A stretch of DNA of 64,000 nt. It comes from Gonocerus acuteangulatus. Its lineage: Eukaryota; Arthropoda; Insecta; Hemiptera; Coreidae. Below the pieces are notes generated by a model. The model was not told where the DNA came from. It worked only from the letters and a program-made list of their open reading frames with translations, and ran no database searches. The stretch is from contig OX328123.1 of the NCBI GenBank assembly GCA_946811695.1, positions 148,237,975-148,301,974 of the forward strand, written 5' to 3'. Within the stretch, counting starts at the first letter, position 1. Every line of letters starts with the position of its first letter. A program made the position numbers and the translations under genes. This document shows positions 63,378-64,000 of the stretch, in pieces.

Positions 63378-63439
63378 TTAAGGAGGTATACCAGCGTACA
63401 ACCAATTTATAAATTTTAAATTTTGTATCCACGACGCAT

Positions 63440-64000
63440 AAATGATCTGATCCGATGCCTCCTTAATCTGGCCAAATGTCTATACGATCAAATGCCTGCT
63501 TAATTTGACCAAAAGTGTATATTATTAGAACCAATGCTAACATGATGAAATCATATGCCTGCATGATTAGATCCAATCCCAACATGATTAGATCCTATGT
63601 CTTTAAGATTGGATCCTACGCCTACATGATTAGATCCAATGCCTAAATGATTAGAGCTCATGCCTACATGACCTACGCCTACACTATTAGATCCAATTCC
63701 TACATGATTAGGTCCTGTACAGACCTTATTCTTATACATTTAGATCCAATGCCTGCAATATAGGCTCCGATTCCTGCAAGATTAGATCCAAGGCCTACAT
63801 GATTATACCCGATGACTACTTAATTTGACCTAATGCCAGCACGATTAGATCCTATGTCTACATGATTAGATTCGATGGCTACGTAACTATATCCAGTGCT
63901 TACGCGATTAGATCTAATGCCTAAATGATTAGTTGTTATGCCTCCATCAAAACATCAATGCCTACATAATTAGATCCGATCCCTACATGGTTACTAATTT
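63440..64000. repeat. Diverged 21-22-bp tandem minisatellite, runs off the window
   Basis: The unit GATCCAATGCCTACATGATTA recurs about 25 times with considerable divergence (AATTTGACC variants at the start, GATTAGATCC later) and continues to the last base. On the minus strand the 21-bp period gives a SNHVGIG-type heptapeptide repeat at 63551-63739. The drift and stops suggest it is not coding. Confidence 0.88.

Larger units (their letters stand above)
60640..63435 (-). mobile_element. RTE-type LINE interrupted by piggyBac and HINE insertions
   Basis: From right to left on the minus strand the pieces are collinear with an RTE reverse transcriptase. First is INWLYAGIPP (63435-63382), then the piggyBac insert, then QECFPSGFSTIDHIHTLNQI (62664 on). 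The polymerase follows with RGVKQGDPLSPSLFN and LTHLRFADDVVIFATSVEEL (frame 62052-62399), then IRSTLIRGETGCKDAASRMK near 61750. After the HINE insert comes WKWTGYVIRTSGNRWTKVLT, LWKPLHGIRNTT, the C-terminal end. Frameshifts and stops occur throughout, including a stop at the conserved Glu of PPEQ. The YADD box is FADD, as is common in RTE. 5' endonuclease not seen. Confidence 0.85.

Overview
This window is AT-rich eukaryotic DNA made almost entirely of transposable elements, their remnants, and simple or tandem repeats. I see no intact host protein-coding gene. Only one copy of a conserved host RNA gene is present, a U6 snRNA copy on the minus strand at 8406-8512. Its CGCAAAATCGTG stretch is the form I associate with arthropods. 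Helentron-type elements, Penelope, RTE and other LINEs, piggyBac, hAT and pogo/Tigger remnants, and three or four tRNA-derived SINE families also suit an arthropod. That assignment is an inference; I cannot name the species.

The dominant component is a set of non-autonomous Helentron/Helitron-like elements of the HINE/DINE-1 type, in two related families. Both begin TCCG..CGCAGGA.CTGCAT and end in a stem-loop followed by GCTAA. Each has an 11-bp subterminal motif near its 5' end that is the reverse complement of its own 3' end: AGCACTTTCCT in family A, AGCGCGGTTCC in family B. A TA microsatellite lies inside, and insertions sit in T/A runs. Family A copies: 28031-29716 (two), 34744-36433 (two), 40264-42463 (two), 44194-45654, 46845-47991. 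Family B copies: 23234-24898, 25082-26063, 50343-54661 (with a second copy nested at 50760-51991) and 60941-61730. One copy (10681-12907) has an A-type 5' end and a B-type 3' end. No Rep/helicase gene is present, so all would need a partner encoded elsewhere.

Layout. 0-7 kb: poly-T tract, 50-bp minisatellite, a tRNA-like SINE, an hAT element made of ACTAAA repeats. 7-10.2 kb: LINE 3' end, the U6 copy inside a large hairpin of Penelope-like terminal repeats, and a Penelope GIY-YIG remnant. 10.7-12.9 kb: chimeric HINE split by a foldback element. 15.5-21.3 kb: three LINE ends, a Tigger-like transposase C-terminus, a TA tract. 22.7-26.1 kb: second Tigger copy split by a HINE that itself holds a tRNA-Glu-type SINE. 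26.3-33.1 kb: 44-bp minisatellite, tandem HINEs, piggyBac remnant, and an element with many ATTATTGACA motifs. 34.7-47.9 kb: HINE clusters, tRNA-Ile-type SINEs (one split by a palindromic hAT element with an 8-bp target duplication), an R2-like endonuclease remnant, a MITE and a piggyBac derivative split by a HINE. 49-55.4 kb: LINE end, nested B-family HINEs, duplicated SINE-like units. 56-57.7 kb: another long foldback. 59.7-63.4 kb: RTE LINE broken by a HINE and a piggyBac derivative. 63.4-64 kb: 21-bp minisatellite.

Nested insertions give a relative order: SINE then hAT; Tigger then HINE-B then SINE-Glu; RTE then piggyBac and HINE-B; piggyBac then HINE-A; HINE-A then SINE-Ile. Element boundaries are by eye and usually good to a few bases where terminal motifs or target duplications are visible, less so elsewhere.
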